Positions 33,568 to 42,582 of a DNA stretch of 64,000 nt are shown here, piece by piece (the stretch's first letter is position 1; every line of letters begins with the position of its first letter). Origin of the DNA: Paracoccus haematequi. Its GTDB lineage: Bacteria; Pseudomonadota; Alphaproteobacteria; Rhodobacterales; Rhodobacteraceae. The stretch is taken from NCBI GenBank assembly GCA_945881965.1, contig CAMCVS010000001.1, positions 229,402 to 293,401 on the forward strand, written 5' to 3'. The translations under genes and the position numbers were made by a program. The notes beneath the pieces are model-generated. The model was not told where the DNA came from and did no database searches. It was given only the letters and a program-made list of their open reading frames with translations.

Positions 33568-36063
33568 CTAGCCATCCACCCGGATGCGCGCGTTGGTGGC
33601 GTCGTAGGGGCTGTCCTCGGTCACCACGGCCTGCCAGTCCTGCCGCAGCATCCGCACCACCAGACGTGTCCCCGGCACCGCCAGATCGGGGCGGACATAG
33701 CCCATGCCGATTTGTTTGCCGAACGCGACGGAATACCCGCCCGAGGTCAGGCGACCCACCTTGACCCCATCATGGATCAACGCCTCTTTGCCCCAGGGGT
33801 CGGCATCTGCGGGCCCGTCGATCAACAGCGTGACGCATTTGCTGCGGATGCCAGTGTCCAGCATCGCCGCCTTGCCCCGGAAATCCTTGGTCAGGTCCAC
33901 GAACCGGTCCAGCCCGGCCTCCAAAGGTGTGGCATCGCGGCCCAGTTCATTGCCGAAGGCGCGGTAGCTTTTCTCCTGTCGCAACCAGTTCTGCGCCCGC
34001 GCGCCCACCGGTTTCAAGCCATGCTTTGCCCCGGCTTTCAGCAGCAGGTCCCACAGATAACGCCCCATCTCGACCGGATGATGCAATTCCCAGCCCAATT
34101 CGCCGGTATAGGCCACGCGCACCGCAACCACCGGGCACATGCCCAGTTCGATCTTGCGCAGGCCCAGCCACGGGAACCGCTTGTTGCCCAGCACGGTGTC
34201 GGGGTCTGCGTCGCGCACCACATCGCGCAGGATCGCCCGCGCGTTGGGGCCAGCCAGCGCAAAGACACCAAAACGGGTGGTCCAGTCCTCGACCTCGATC
34301 CGGCCGAAATCGGCCTCACGATCCGCCACCGCCTTCAGTAGGTAATCCTGATCATAGGCGTGCCATGCGCCTGCCGAAATCAGCACGAAACGCTCGGCCT
34401 CTTCGCGCATGATGGTGTATTCGGTGCGGGTGGTGCCCGTTTCCGTCAGCGCATAGGTCAGGTTGATGCGGCCAACAGCGGGCAGTTTGTTGGTGGTGAA
34501 CCAGTCCAGAAACGCCGCCGCCCCCGGTCCCTTGACCACATGCTTGGTGAATGCGGTCGCGTCGATGATCCCTGCGGTCTGACGGATCGCCTGCGCCTCG
34601 GCCAGCGCATAAGGCCACCATGTGCCGCGCCGGAAGCTGCGCCCGTCATGGTCGAAAGTCGCGGGGGCATCCACGGGGCCATAGTAATTCGGGCGTTCCC
34701 AGCCGTTCACCTGCCCCATCTGCGCGCCCAAGGCCAGTTGGCGTTCATAGGCGGGCGCAGTGCGCAGCGGGCGGCAGGCTTCGCGTTCTTCGTCCGGGTG
34801 GTGCAGGATAAAGACGTGCTCGTAACATTCCTCGTTCTTGCGCGCGCCGTATTCGGTGGTCATCCAATTGCCGTAACGCTTGGGGTCCAGCGACGCCATG
34901 TCGATCTCGGCCTCGCCCGCGACCATCATCTGCGCAAGATAGTATCCAGTGCCACCCGCCGCCGTGATGCCGAAACTGAACCCTTCGGCCAGCCACATGT
35001 TGCGCAATCCGGGCGCGGGGCCGACCAGCGGGTTGCCATCGGGGGTATAGCAGATCGGGCCGTTGAAATCGTCTTTCAGCCCCACGGTTTCGGACGTGGG
35101 AATGCGGTGGTTGAAGGACAGATATTCCGCCTCGATCCGGTCGAGGGCCAGCGGGAACAGATCGGCGCGGAAACTGTCGGGCACGCCATATTCGAACCGC
35201 GCAGGTGCACCCCGTTCGTATGGCCCCAGAATCCAGCCGCCGCGTTCCTCGCGCACATACCATTTCGCATCGGCATCGCGCAGCACCGGGTGCTGCGGGT
35301 TGGTCTTGCGCCATTCCACCAGCGCGGGGTCGGGTTCAGTCACGATATACTGGTGTTCGACCGGGATCGCGGGGATCTTGATCCCCAGCAGGCGCGCGGT
35401 GCGTTGCGCGTGGTTGCCGGTGGCGGTGACGACATGTTCGGCCACGATCACCGCTGTTTCCCCCGACGGCACCAGATTGCCGCCGCGCTCTTCCATCTTG
35501 CTGACGCTTACATGCCATTCCGACCCGGTCCAGCGATAGCCATCGACCTGCCAGCGCCGTTCGATCGTCACGCCAAACTGCCGCGCGCCCTTGGCCATCG
35601 CCATCGTCACATCGGCGGGGTTGATATAGCCGTCCTGCGGGTGAAACAGCGCGCCTTTAAGGTCATCGGTCCGCACCAGCGGCCAGCGGTCCGAGATAGC
35701 CTTGGGCGTGAGAAACTCGTGATACACCCCCGCCGTTTCCGCGACCGATGAATACAGCATGTATTCGTCCATGCGGTCCTGCGTCTGCGCCATGCGCAGG
35801 TTGCCGACCACGGCGAACCCGGCGTTCAGGCCGGTTTCCGCCTCAAGCCCCTTGTAGAAATCCACACTGTATTTGTGGATATGGGTGGTGGCGTAGCTCA
35901 TGTTGAACAGGGGCAAGAGACCCGCCGCATGCCATGTGCTGCCCGCCGTCAACTCGTCACGCTCCAGCAACATGGTATCCCAGCCCGCCTTGCCCAGATG
36001 ATAGGCAATCGACGTGCCGACAGCACCGCCGCCAACAACAAGGGCTTTGACATGGGTTTTCAT
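33568..36063 (-). CDS. FAD-dependent dehydrogenase fused to GcvT-type aminomethyltransferase (dimethylglycine/sarcosine dehydrogenase family)
   Basis: This 831-residue protein combines an N-terminal DAO domain with a C-terminal tetrahydrofolate-binding GcvT domain, the architecture of dimethylglycine and sarcosine dehydrogenases. The FAD motif VVGGGAVGTSIAYHL is at residues 8-25. STWHAAGLLP carries the histidine that binds FAD covalently in this family. The C-terminal half holds the GcvT region, with the substrate arch around AYTGELGWELHHPVE and terminal GYVRPDLAVPGTRL. It should demethylate a secondary or tertiary N-methylamine and pass one-carbon units to folate. The exact substrate is not evident. 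An inverted repeat lies 18 bp upstream. Confidence 0.87.
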   Translation of the reverse strand: MKTHVKALVVGGGAVGTSIAYHLGKAGWDTMLLERDELTAGSTWHAAGLLPLFNMSYATTHIHKYSVDFYKGLEAETGLNAGFAVVGNLRMAQTQDRMDEYMLYSSVAETAGVYHEFLTPKAISDRWPLVRTDDLKGALFHPQDGYINPADVTMAMAKGARQFGVTIERRWQVDGYRWTGSEWHVSVSKMEERGGNLVPSGETAVIVAEHVVTATGNHAQRTARLLGIKIPAIPVEHQYIVTEPDPALVEWRKTNPQHPVLRDADAKWYVREERGGWILGPYERGAPARFEYGVPDSFRADLFPLALDRIEAEYLSFNHRIPTSETVGLKDDFNGPICYTPDGNPLVGPAPGLRNMWLAEGFSFGITAAGGTGYYLAQMMVAGEAEIDMASLDPKRYGNWMTTEYGARKNEECYEHVFILHHPDEEREACRPLRTAPAYERQLALGAQMGQVNGWERPNYYGPVDAPATFDHDGRSFRRGTWWPYALAEAQAIRQTAGIIDATAFTKHVVKGPGAAAFLDWFTTNKLPAVGRINLTYALTETGTTRTEYTIMREEAERFVLISAGAWHAYDQDYLLKAVADREADFGRIEVEDWTTRFGVFALAGPNARAILRDVVRDADPDTVLGNKRFPWLGLRKIELGMCPVVAVRVAYTGELGWELHHPVEMGRYLWDLLLKAGAKHGLKPVGARAQNWLRQEKSYRAFGNELGRDATPLEAGLDRFVDLTKDFRGKAAMLDTGIRSKCVTLLIDGPADADPWGKEALIHDGVKVGRLTSGGYSVAFGKQIGMGYVRPDLAVPGTRLVVRMLRQDWQAVVTEDSPYDATNARIRVDG

Positions 36064-36081
36064 CGCGCGCGCTCCGTTTCG

Positions 36082-36103
36082 TTTGCGTCAGATATGGCGC
36101 AAA
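36082..36103. promoter_or_regulatory. Inverted repeat upstream of the N-methyl amine dehydrogenase gene
   Basis: TTTGCG at 36082-36087 and CGCAAA at 36098-36103 are a perfect dyad with a 10-bp spacer in the leader of the minus-strand gene starting at 36063. Its size suits a dimeric repressor or LysR-type site. No regulator gene lies adjacent. Confidence 0.35.
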
Positions 36104-36178
36104 GCGGGGGGCAAAAGCGACAGCCTTCCGACGGCTCGCGGGTCAAAACCGACTTGGGCAAAGCCAATCCGCGGCGGA

Positions 36179-37360
36179 TCAGTTGCTGACGCGGCAGCGC
36201 TTGATGCCGTTTTCCGTGGTGCAGGCGGCGTTGTTCAGAACGGTGGCCGTGGCATCGGGGCGCGCGATCGACCGGTCCTCTCTGGGGGTCAGCGGTTCGG
36301 CGGTCTGCCGGGTGGCGGCGGTCTGCGCCGATGTCACGTCTTTGGCCGGGGCGACAACCAGCGGCGGCATCGTCTCGCCGCGCGCGGCGAGTTGGCGTTC
36401 CATCTCGGCGCGCATCGCGTCATCCATGATGGTGTCGCGCGGCAGGGGGGCGACGATCTCGACCTTGCCGGTCTGGTCCAGTTGCGCCTTGTATTCGGCC
36501 AGCAAGGCCGCATCGCGCGCCTGTTCATGGCTCAGATGCAGGTCTGCCAGCGCGATCTGGCCGTCGATATCCAGAGCCGGGTTCTGCGAGCCGACATCGG
36601 GGAACGGCGTGTCCAGCATCGCGTTCAGCGCGTCATGATCCACCGCGTCGATCACCTGCCGCACGGCGGCATCCGAAGACCGGGCGCGGATTTTCAGCAT
36701 GATCTGGTCGCCCAACCGCGCCTCCAGCGTCAGGAACGGCACGGTATTGGGCGTGTCGGTGTCTTTCCATGCGGTGCGGTCATCGACATAGGCCACACCA
36801 TCGACAAAGGCGAATCCCTGCTTTTTGGTCTGCGCTTTCAGGGACTTGCTCAGGCTGGTCACCAAGGCGCCAACACCGCCCGCAGGCGCATCATCCGGGT
36901 CAGCGGCGGGTTCGAATGTGGCTATCACCTCGATGATCTGCGGTCCGTTCTGATAGACATAGGTCTGGCGCGCCTTGCGTTTCTGGTCGGTGGGCGACAT
37001 CGTGGCCGCGGCCCCGGTGGCAAAGGTGCCTTTTTGCAGACTTTTCTTCCAGGCGGCGTATTGATCCGGCGTCAGCCCGTGCAAGGCCGCCTCGTCGTCA
37101 ATCGTCCAGTCGCGCCGCGTCCAGCCATCGGCGGCGGCCCCCAGATGATCGCGCGCAGGCACCGCCTGCCGTTCCGCCAGCGCCTCGGCCGTGGCCTGAT
37201 CCGCGCGGTAGGCGTTGAAACGGTCAGGGATGGAATTGACGTAATCCGCTGCCGACATCTGGCCCAAGGCCAGACCCCGGCTGCGCGACAGGCTGTCGTA
37301 ATCCACGCCCGCGCCGACAAGCACCAGCACAGCGCCGAACCCCAGCATATAGCCCTTCAT
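36179..37360 (-). CDS. Membrane-anchored protein of unknown function
   Basis: This 393-residue protein has one N-terminal hydrophobic segment (MLGFGAVLVLVGAGV). The rest should lie in the periplasm. I recognise no named domain. The central part (ARQTYVYQNGPQIIEVIATFEP, LEARLGDQIMLKIRARSS) is rich in alternating strands. The C-terminal 80 residues are low-complexity and end in two cysteines (NNAACTTENGIKRCRVSN). The frame is open 63 codons further upstream, but the ATG at 37360 has an AGAGGT element and starts just before the membrane segment. Confidence 0.72.
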   Translation of the reverse strand: MKGYMLGFGAVLVLVGAGVDYDSLSRSRGLALGQMSAADYVNSIPDRFNAYRADQATAEALAERQAVPARDHLGAAADGWTRRDWTIDDEAALHGLTPDQYAAWKKSLQKGTFATGAAATMSPTDQKRKARQTYVYQNGPQIIEVIATFEPAADPDDAPAGGVGALVTSLSKSLKAQTKKQGFAFVDGVAYVDDRTAWKDTDTPNTVPFLTLEARLGDQIMLKIRARSSDAAVRQVIDAVDHDALNAMLDTPFPDVGSQNPALDIDGQIALADLHLSHEQARDAALLAEYKAQLDQTGKVEIVAPLPRDTIMDDAMRAEMERQLAARGETMPPLVVAPAKDVTSAQTAATRQTAEPLTPREDRSIARPDATATVLNNAACTTENGIKRCRVSN

Positions 37361-37532
37361 CGCCTGCACCTCTGCCCGGATCATCAGTGGCGGTGCTAGA
37401 CCGGGAATGGGGCAAGACGGTGATGGCCCGGTGGCGAATTCATGGGGGTGAGCGTCACAGGAGTTTCGCTTGACAGCTTTTGGTTGCAGATGGCTTTGTG
37501 GTCCCAGATCGTGACCGCAAACGGGGGATGTC

Positions 37533-38671
37533 ATGGGAACTGTGTTCATTTGCTATTCCCATGCGGACGACAAACTGCGCGCCGCGCTTGAGACGCATAT
37601 TTCGTCCCTGCGCCATATGGTATCGCGGCGTGGTCCGATGTCCTTATTCCGGGAGGCGCGGATTGGCTGGCCGACATAGAAGCCGCAATTAACGCCTGTG
37701 ACGCGGCGGTGCTTCTGGTTTCGGCCCAGTTCCTGACATCGAAATTCATCACGACTGTCGAAGTGCCCGCGCTGCTGCAAAAGCGTCAGGCCCGTGATGC
37801 CAGGGTATTCCCCCTGATCGCGCGGCCTTGCAATTGGCAGCAGCATGACTGGCTAGCGGCCATGCAGGCGCGTCCAAGAATGGGCCGACCTGTAATGGGC
37901 ATGGATACTGTGACGCGTGATTTTATTCTGTCGGAATTCGCGCTGGAAATTGCCCGCGCCGCGCCTGCCCCTCTTGAAACGTCAAAACCGACAACAACGG
38001 TTGAAATCACGATACCGGGCGACCACAAACCGCTTTCATCAGACCAGATCCGGGAAATCGAAGCCGCAATGGCAGCCGCGACTGGCGCGTCCGATATCAA
38101 GGTTCATCGCGTCACAAAAGGCAGCCTCAAACTTTTGATCGAACTTCCTGCGGATGCCGTGGACCGTCTGCGCGCGTTTCTGGCCAGCGGGCCGCTGCGC
38201 ACAAGCGGCGCGGAAATCACCACCGAAGGGCTGTCGGTTGATTTGTTCACCTTCAGGGGCCATCCCGTGCTGCTGGACGAAACGCTGGCGCTGTTCTTCG
38301 AGCGTCCGGTCAAACAGATCAATCAGGCGCGCGATCGTCACGCGGACCGGTTCGATGACAGCTATGCCTTTCAACTGAGCGATGCGGAATGGTTGGATTT
38401 GCGGTCCCAAATTGTGACCACAAAGACCGGGCGTGGCGGGCGCCGGACCGCGCCTTGGGTCTATACCGAAAAGGGCGCGGCGATGCTTGCCACTGTATTG
38501 CGCACCCCGCGCGCTGTCGCGGCGTCGAAACTGATCATCGAGACGTTCGTGGCCGCGCGCCGCAACGCCGCTCCTGTGCCACCCCAGAACCATGATGGCC
38601 TCGGCGACCCCGCGCTGGAAAATGCCGACAAGGCGGCTTTCAAGGCGCGACTGCGGGATTTCGACGCCTGA
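37533..38671 (+). pseudogene. TIR-domain protein with C-terminal ORF6N domain, frameshifted
   Basis: An ATG at 37533 opens a frame whose product begins MGTVFICYSHADDKLRAAL, the first strand and helix of a bacterial TIR (TIR_2) domain, and stops at 37679. From 37619 the next frame continues the same domain without a gap: GIAAWSDVLIPGGADWLAD, then AAVLLVSAQFLTS and the VEVPALLQKR segment holding the putative catalytic glutamate. The frames join if one G is restored in the GG at 37619-37620. After the TIR part (to about 37950) comes a small alpha/beta module (SDIKVHRVTKGSLKLLIELP). An ORF6N-type DNA-binding domain (38236-38565; FRGHPVLLDETLALFF, then FQLSDAEW, VYTEKGAAML) follows. The restored protein would be about 378 residues. 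Codon use is less GC-biased than the neighbours. TIR proteins often act in anti-phage defence; ORF6N is typical of phage antirepressors. It could be a decayed gene, a sequencing error or a phase-variable gene. Confidence 0.75.
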
Positions 38672-38674
38672 GCG

Positions 38675-39661
38675 TCACAGCATCGACGGCACGACCTGAT
38701 CCGGCGGGCGGTGGCCGTCGGCGAAGGTCTTGATGTTGAGGATCACCTTTTCGCCCATTTCCAGCCGCCCCGCCGTGGTGGCCGACCCCATATGTGGCAA
38801 AAGCACAACGTTGGGCAGGCCCAAGAGGCCGGGGTTCACCTCGGTGCCGTGTTCATAGACGTCCAACCCCGCGCCCGCGATGTCACCGGCGCGGATCATC
38901 CGGGCCAGCGCGTTCTCGTCGATCACCTCGCCGCGCGAGGTGTTCACGATCACCGCATCGCGTTTCATCAGCGCCAGACGCCGCGCGTTCATCAGATGAA
39001 AGGTCGACGGCGTATGCGGACAGTTGACCGACAGGATGTCCATCCGCGACACCATCTGGTCGAGGCTTTCCCAATAGGTCGCCTCCAGCGCCTGTTCCGT
39101 CTCGGGGCGCAGGCGGCGGCGGTTGTGGTAATGCACCTGCAGGCCAAAGGCCCGCGCGCGCCGCGCCACGGCCTGTCCGATCCGGCCCATGCCAAGGATG
39201 CCCAGACGCCGCCCCCCCAGACGCCCGCCCAACAGCGCGGTGGGCGTCCAGCCCTGCCATTGGCCCGACTGCATCACCGCCATGCCTTCGGGCAGGCGGC
39301 GCGTCACGGCCAGCATCAGCGCCAGCGTCATGTCGGCGGTATCATCGGTCAGCACACCGGGCGTGTTCGACACCAGAATCCCGCGCCGCCGCGCGGTTTC
39401 GACGTCGATGTGATCCACCCCCGCGCCATAGGACGCGATCAGCCGCAGGTTCGGCCCCGCCTGCCCGATCAGCCCGGCGTCGATGTCATCGGTCACGGTC
39501 GGGACCAGCACATCGGCGGTCTGCATCGCGGCCACCAGTTCGGCGCGCGTCATCGGCGTGTCATCCGCGCGCAGCGTCAGATTGAACAATTCCGTCATCC
39601 GGGTTTCCACCGGTTCGGGTAACCGTCGCGTTACGACAACACTCAGGCGCTGAGTTGGCAT
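38675..39661 (-). CDS. D-2-hydroxyacid dehydrogenase (glyoxylate/hydroxypyruvate reductase type)
   Basis: This 328-residue NAD(P)H-dependent enzyme should reduce a 2-keto acid, most likely glyoxylate or hydroxypyruvate. The nucleotide fold has LGILGMGRIGQAVARR. The catalytic arginine, glutamate and histidine lie in VNTSRGEVID, GLDVYEHGTEV and LLPHMGSAT. The family length is normal. Glyoxylate reductases help process photorespiratory carbon, which would suit a cell with the RuBisCO operon 7 kb away, but that link is inference. It converges with the broken TIR gene, 3 bp apart. Confidence 0.9.
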   Translation of the reverse strand: MPTQRLSVVVTRRLPEPVETRMTELFNLTLRADDTPMTRAELVAAMQTADVLVPTVTDDIDAGLIGQAGPNLRLIASYGAGVDHIDVETARRRGILVSNTPGVLTDDTADMTLALMLAVTRRLPEGMAVMQSGQWQGWTPTALLGGRLGGRRLGILGMGRIGQAVARRARAFGLQVHYHNRRRLRPETEQALEATYWESLDQMVSRMDILSVNCPHTPSTFHLMNARRLALMKRDAVIVNTSRGEVIDENALARMIRAGDIAGAGLDVYEHGTEVNPGLLGLPNVVLLPHMGSATTAGRLEMGEKVILNIKTFADGHRPPDQVVPSML

Positions 39662-39775
39662 GTCAGGTCTTCCCCCGCTTCCCTAACTGGTCTGTTGCAG
39701 GCACAGTGCCCGAAACAAGACCCGGGGCACAAGAACCACCGGGTGAAAAAACAGAGCAAAATCGAGCAGGTTACG

Positions 39776-40312
39776 ATGACACGACACGCTTCGCTGATGC
39801 TGCGGCTTGTGATGGCCGCGTTGATGATTGCGACCGCAATTCCCGCGCGCGCGACGGATATGCCGCACAGCGTGGCGTCCGTGACAAAAGGCCCTGTGAC
39901 CGAACGGCCGCTGCCGCGCTTTGTGTCGATCAAGAGCGACAAGGTGTTCGCCCGGCGCGGCCCGTCCAAGACGCATCGCATCGACTGGATCTATCGGCAG
40001 GACAACCTGCCGGTCGAGGTGGTGGCGGAATACGGCCATTGGCGGCGCATCCGCGACCGTGACGGCGAAGGCGGATGGGTGCATTACGCGCTGCTGTCCA
40101 ACACCCGCACCGTGATCGTGGATCGCGCCATGCTGGACCTGCACAGCCGCCCGTCCGAAGACATGCCCGTGGTGGCACGGCTGGAGGCGGGCGTGATCGC
40201 GCGGCTGGACAAATGCACACCGGGCTGGTGCCGCCTGATCGCGGACGGCTACAAGGGGTGGGCACCCAAAGTGGCGCTTTGGGGGGTCGCGCCCAACGAA
40301 ATCCGCGACTAG
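39776..40312 (+). CDS. Exported protein with SH3-like domains
   Basis: This 178-residue protein has a signal peptide (LVMAALMIATAIPARAT) and two bacterial SH3-like modules: one at about residues 55-110 (VFARRGPSKTHRIDWIYRQ, GGWVHYALL) and one at 115-170 (LDLHSRPSEDMPVVARLEAG, GWCRLIADGYKGWAPK). Bacterial SH3 modules usually bind peptidoglycan or act in cell-envelope complexes. The start at 39776 begins the signal peptide and follows a GCAGG element. The family is close to DUF1058/SH3_4 proteins of alphaproteobacteria. Confidence 0.85.
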   Translation: MTRHASLMLRLVMAALMIATAIPARATDMPHSVASVTKGPVTERPLPRFVSIKSDKVFARRGPSKTHRIDWIYRQDNLPVEVVAEYGHWRRIRDRDGEGGWVHYALLSNTRTVIVDRAMLDLHSRPSEDMPVVARLEAGVIARLDKCTPGWCRLIADGYKGWAPKVALWGVAPNEIRD

Positions 40313-40348
40313 GTTGCGTCGTGGCATGTGATGCCGAACCGCGAGCCG

Positions 40349-40411
40349 CGCATTTCGCGCTTGCGCCCCACGCATTTCGCGCTTGCGCCCCACGCATTTC
40401 GCGCTTGCGCC
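40349..40411. repeat. Tandem 22-bp repeat, 2.9 copies
   Basis: The unit CGCATTTCGCGCTTGCGCCC plus CA is repeated exactly at 40349-40370 and 40371-40392, and for its first 19 bases at 40393-40411. Each unit contains the palindrome GCGCTTGCGC-like core. It lies between the SH3 gene and the tRNA gene. It is not a CRISPR, because there are no spacers. Confidence 0.9.
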
Positions 40412-40444
40412 TATGGGCAGGTTTGATTAGACAACGCCCGCAGT

Positions 40445-40519
<75 letters not shown>

Positions 40520-40535
40520 AATCAACCACATGATT

Positions 40536-41471
40536 TCATGGCAATTCCGGCAGGCGCGGCAGGTAATCGCCCTGTTGCGCGTCGATGAAGGCGCGGACAT
40601 TGGCGATGGCGGGCGTCAGGTCCAGATCCTGCCGGTGCAAGAGGAACCAGTGGCGCAGGATCGGCAAGCCTTCGGCGGGAATGGCCGCCAACCGGCCGCT
40701 GCGCAATTCCTCGGTCACGGTGTGATAGGAAATCAGCGCAATCCCCAGACCGGCCATCACCGCCTGCTTGATCGTCTCGTTCGATTCCATCTCGGTTGCG
40801 TCAAACGGTCGCCCCTCGCCAATGCGGTCCAGCCAGCGGTTGGCCAGAATCCGGGTGCCTGAACCCGGTTCGCGCACCAGGAACGTCTGCGCCAGAATAT
40901 CGGCGGGCCGGATCGTTTGCGCGCGCAGCAACGGGTGATCCGGCGGCGCGATCAACAGATGCGGATGATCCCCGAGAGGACGGCTTTCCACGGGGGGATC
41001 GCGCGGCGGGCGGCCCATGATGGCAAGGTCAATCGCGCCGTCCTGCAACGCCTTGATCACCGCGTCGCGGTTGCCGATGCGCAGCACGATTTCGATATCC
41101 GGATAGGCGCGGCGCAAGCGCGCGACCAGTCCGGGGGCAAAGTATTTGCCCGTAGAGACAACGCCCAACACCACGCTGCCCGCCAAGCCGCGTTGCAGCG
41201 CCTCGATCCGGTAAATGGCCATCGCCAGCGCATTCTGCGCCTTTTCATGCGCGCGGAGCAGCGCGCGGCCTTCTTCGGTCGGCGCAAAGGCCCCGGCCCT
41301 GCCGCGTTGCAGCATGGCACAGCCGAAATTCGCCTCCAGCGTGCCCAATTGGCTGTGCACGGCGGGGGCGGTCAGGCCCAGTTCATCCGCTGCATGCGTG
41401 ATCGAGCCATGCCGCGCCACCGCGTCCAGCGCGCGCAACTGTTTCAGGGTCAGGCTGTTCAACCGTTTCAT
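40536..41471 (-). CDS. cbbR: LysR-type regulator of the Calvin-cycle operon
   Basis: This 311-residue regulator has the N-terminal LysR helix-turn-helix ([20 protein letters not shown], then [16 protein letters not shown]) and a periplasmic-binding-like effector domain with the CbbR-typical [17 protein letters not shown] and REPGSGTR. CbbR activates cbb operons in response to metabolites such as RuBP or NADPH. It is divergent from cbbF with 96 bp between, which contain a strong inverted repeat. This arrangement confirms the assignment over other LysR proteins. Confidence 0.93.
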   Translation of the reverse strand: MKRLNSLTLKQLRALDAVARHGSITHAADELGLTAPAVHSQLGTLEANFGCAMLQRGRAGAFAPTEEGRALLRAHEKAQNALAMAIYRIEALQRGLAGSVVLGVVSTGKYFAPGLVARLRRAYPDIEIVLRIGNRDAVIKALQDGAIDLAIMGRPPRDPPVESRPLGDHPHLLIAPPDHPLLRAQTIRPADILAQTFLVREPGSGTRILANRWLDRIGEGRPFDATEMESNETIKQAVMAGLGIALISYHTVTEELRSGRLAAIPAEGLPILRHWFLLHRQDLDLTPAIANVRAFIDAQQGDYLPRLPELP

Positions 41472-41505
41472 TCAATTTTCCTGAACGCGTCATCAAAAAC
41501 TATAA

Positions 41506-41532
41506 ATTCTCTAACAATTCAGATTAGCGAAT
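41506..41532. promoter_or_regulatory. Probable CbbR operator in the cbbR-cbbF intergenic region
   Basis: ATTCTCTAA at 41506-41514 and TTAGCGAAT at 41524-41532 are inverted repeats matching at 8 of 9 positions, with a 9-bp spacer. The region is AT-rich and lies 35 bp before cbbF and 34 bp before cbbR. LysR-type regulators bind such dyads, so control of both genes is likely. The promoter boxes are not clear to me. Confidence 0.65.
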
Positions 41533-41567
41533 ATCAAGCGACATCGACTCGAGGAGGGGAGGCCTTG

Positions 41568-42575
41568 ATGATGACGCAGCGCTCTGACGGCCTCTGGGCC
41601 GGTGTTTCCGCACAGCTTGTTGCCCCGATGACGGCCCTGCTGGCGGTGTCACGCGACCTGTCCCGGTTGATTGCACGGGGGGCCTTGTCGGGTGCAATGG
41701 CCGCAGATGTCGGCGCGAACACCGATGGCGACCGGCAAAAGGCGTTGGACGTGATCGCGGACGAGATGTTCGCCACGGCGTTGGCAGCCACAGGTGTGCG
41801 CCACTATGCGTCGGAAGAACGCGAAACGGTGACGGTGATCGACGCAGACGGCGCGCTGGCGCTGGCCATCGACCCGCTGGACGGATCGTCAAACATCGAC
41901 GTCAACGTGTCCATCGGCACGATATTCTCGATCTTTCCCGCCGCGGATGACGCCGAGTCCAGCTTTCTGCGCCCCGGACGCGAACAGATCGCTGGTGGCT
42001 ATGTGATCTATGGCCCGCAGACGGTGATGGTGGTGACCTTTGGCGCGGGTGTGCGGCAGTTGCTGCTGGACCCGGTGACGGGGGATTGGGTGCCATTGGC
42101 GGCTGTGCCCGCGATCCCGCCGCAATCGCAGGAATTTGCCATCAACGCCGCGAATTACCGCCACTGGCCCAAGGCGGTCCGCGCCTATATCGACGATTGT
42201 CTGGCCGGCGACACCGGGCCACGGTCCAAGAATTTCAACATGCGCTGGGTGGCCAGTCTGGTGGCCGAAACCCACCGCATCCTGACGCGGGGTGGGGTGT
42301 TCCTGTATCCCGGCGATGCGCGTCCGGGCTATGCGCGCGGCCGCCTGCGCATGGTCTATGAATGTGCCCCCATCGCCTTTGTCATCGAACAGGCGGGCGG
42401 TGCGGCCACCGATGGCAGCGAACGCATCCTGGACCAGACGCCCGCCAGCCTGCATGCGCGCACACCCTTCGTGTTCGGATCATCCGAAAAGGTGGACCGC
42501 ATCTGTGTCTACAACGACCTGCCCGAGCAGGAACTGAGCGCGTTGTTCGGTTCCCGGGGTCTGTTCCGCATCTGA
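41568..42575 (+). CDS. cbbF: Fructose-1,6-bisphosphatase class I
   Basis: This 335-residue enzyme removes phosphate from fructose 1,6-bisphosphate and, in autotrophs, often from sedoheptulose 1,7-bisphosphate, feeding RuBP regeneration. It shows the metal-binding [19 protein letters not shown] loop and the substrate site [13 protein letters not shown] plus LYPGDAR. The ATG at 41568 follows a GGGAGG element and gives the normal N-terminus; ATG 41571 is a weaker alternative. First gene of the cbb operon under CbbR control. Confidence 0.95.
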   Translation: MMTQRSDGLWAGVSAQLVAPMTALLAVSRDLSRLIARGALSGAMAADVGANTDGDRQKALDVIADEMFATALAATGVRHYASEERETVTVIDADGALALAIDPLDGSSNIDVNVSIGTIFSIFPAADDAESSFLRPGREQIAGGYVIYGPQTVMVVTFGAGVRQLLLDPVTGDWVPLAAVPAIPPQSQEFAINAANYRHWPKAVRAYIDDCLAGDTGPRSKNFNMRWVASLVAETHRILTRGGVFLYPGDARPGYARGRLRMVYECAPIAFVIEQAGGAATDGSERILDQTPASLHARTPFVFGSSEKVDRICVYNDLPEQELSALFGSRGLFRI

Positions 42576-42582
42576 GGACATC

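Noticed and set aside
37480-37692. 70-codon frame at the start of the TIR locus
   Set aside because: This frame has no domain; the TIR start motif is in a different frame beginning at 37533.
39720-39744. ACCCGG/CCGGGT dyad before the SH3 gene
   Set aside because: Six-base GC-rich arms occur often by chance in this composition, and nothing else supports an operator or terminator.
40349-40411. Possible CRISPR array
   Set aside because: The 22-bp units are directly adjacent without spacers and no cas genes are near.
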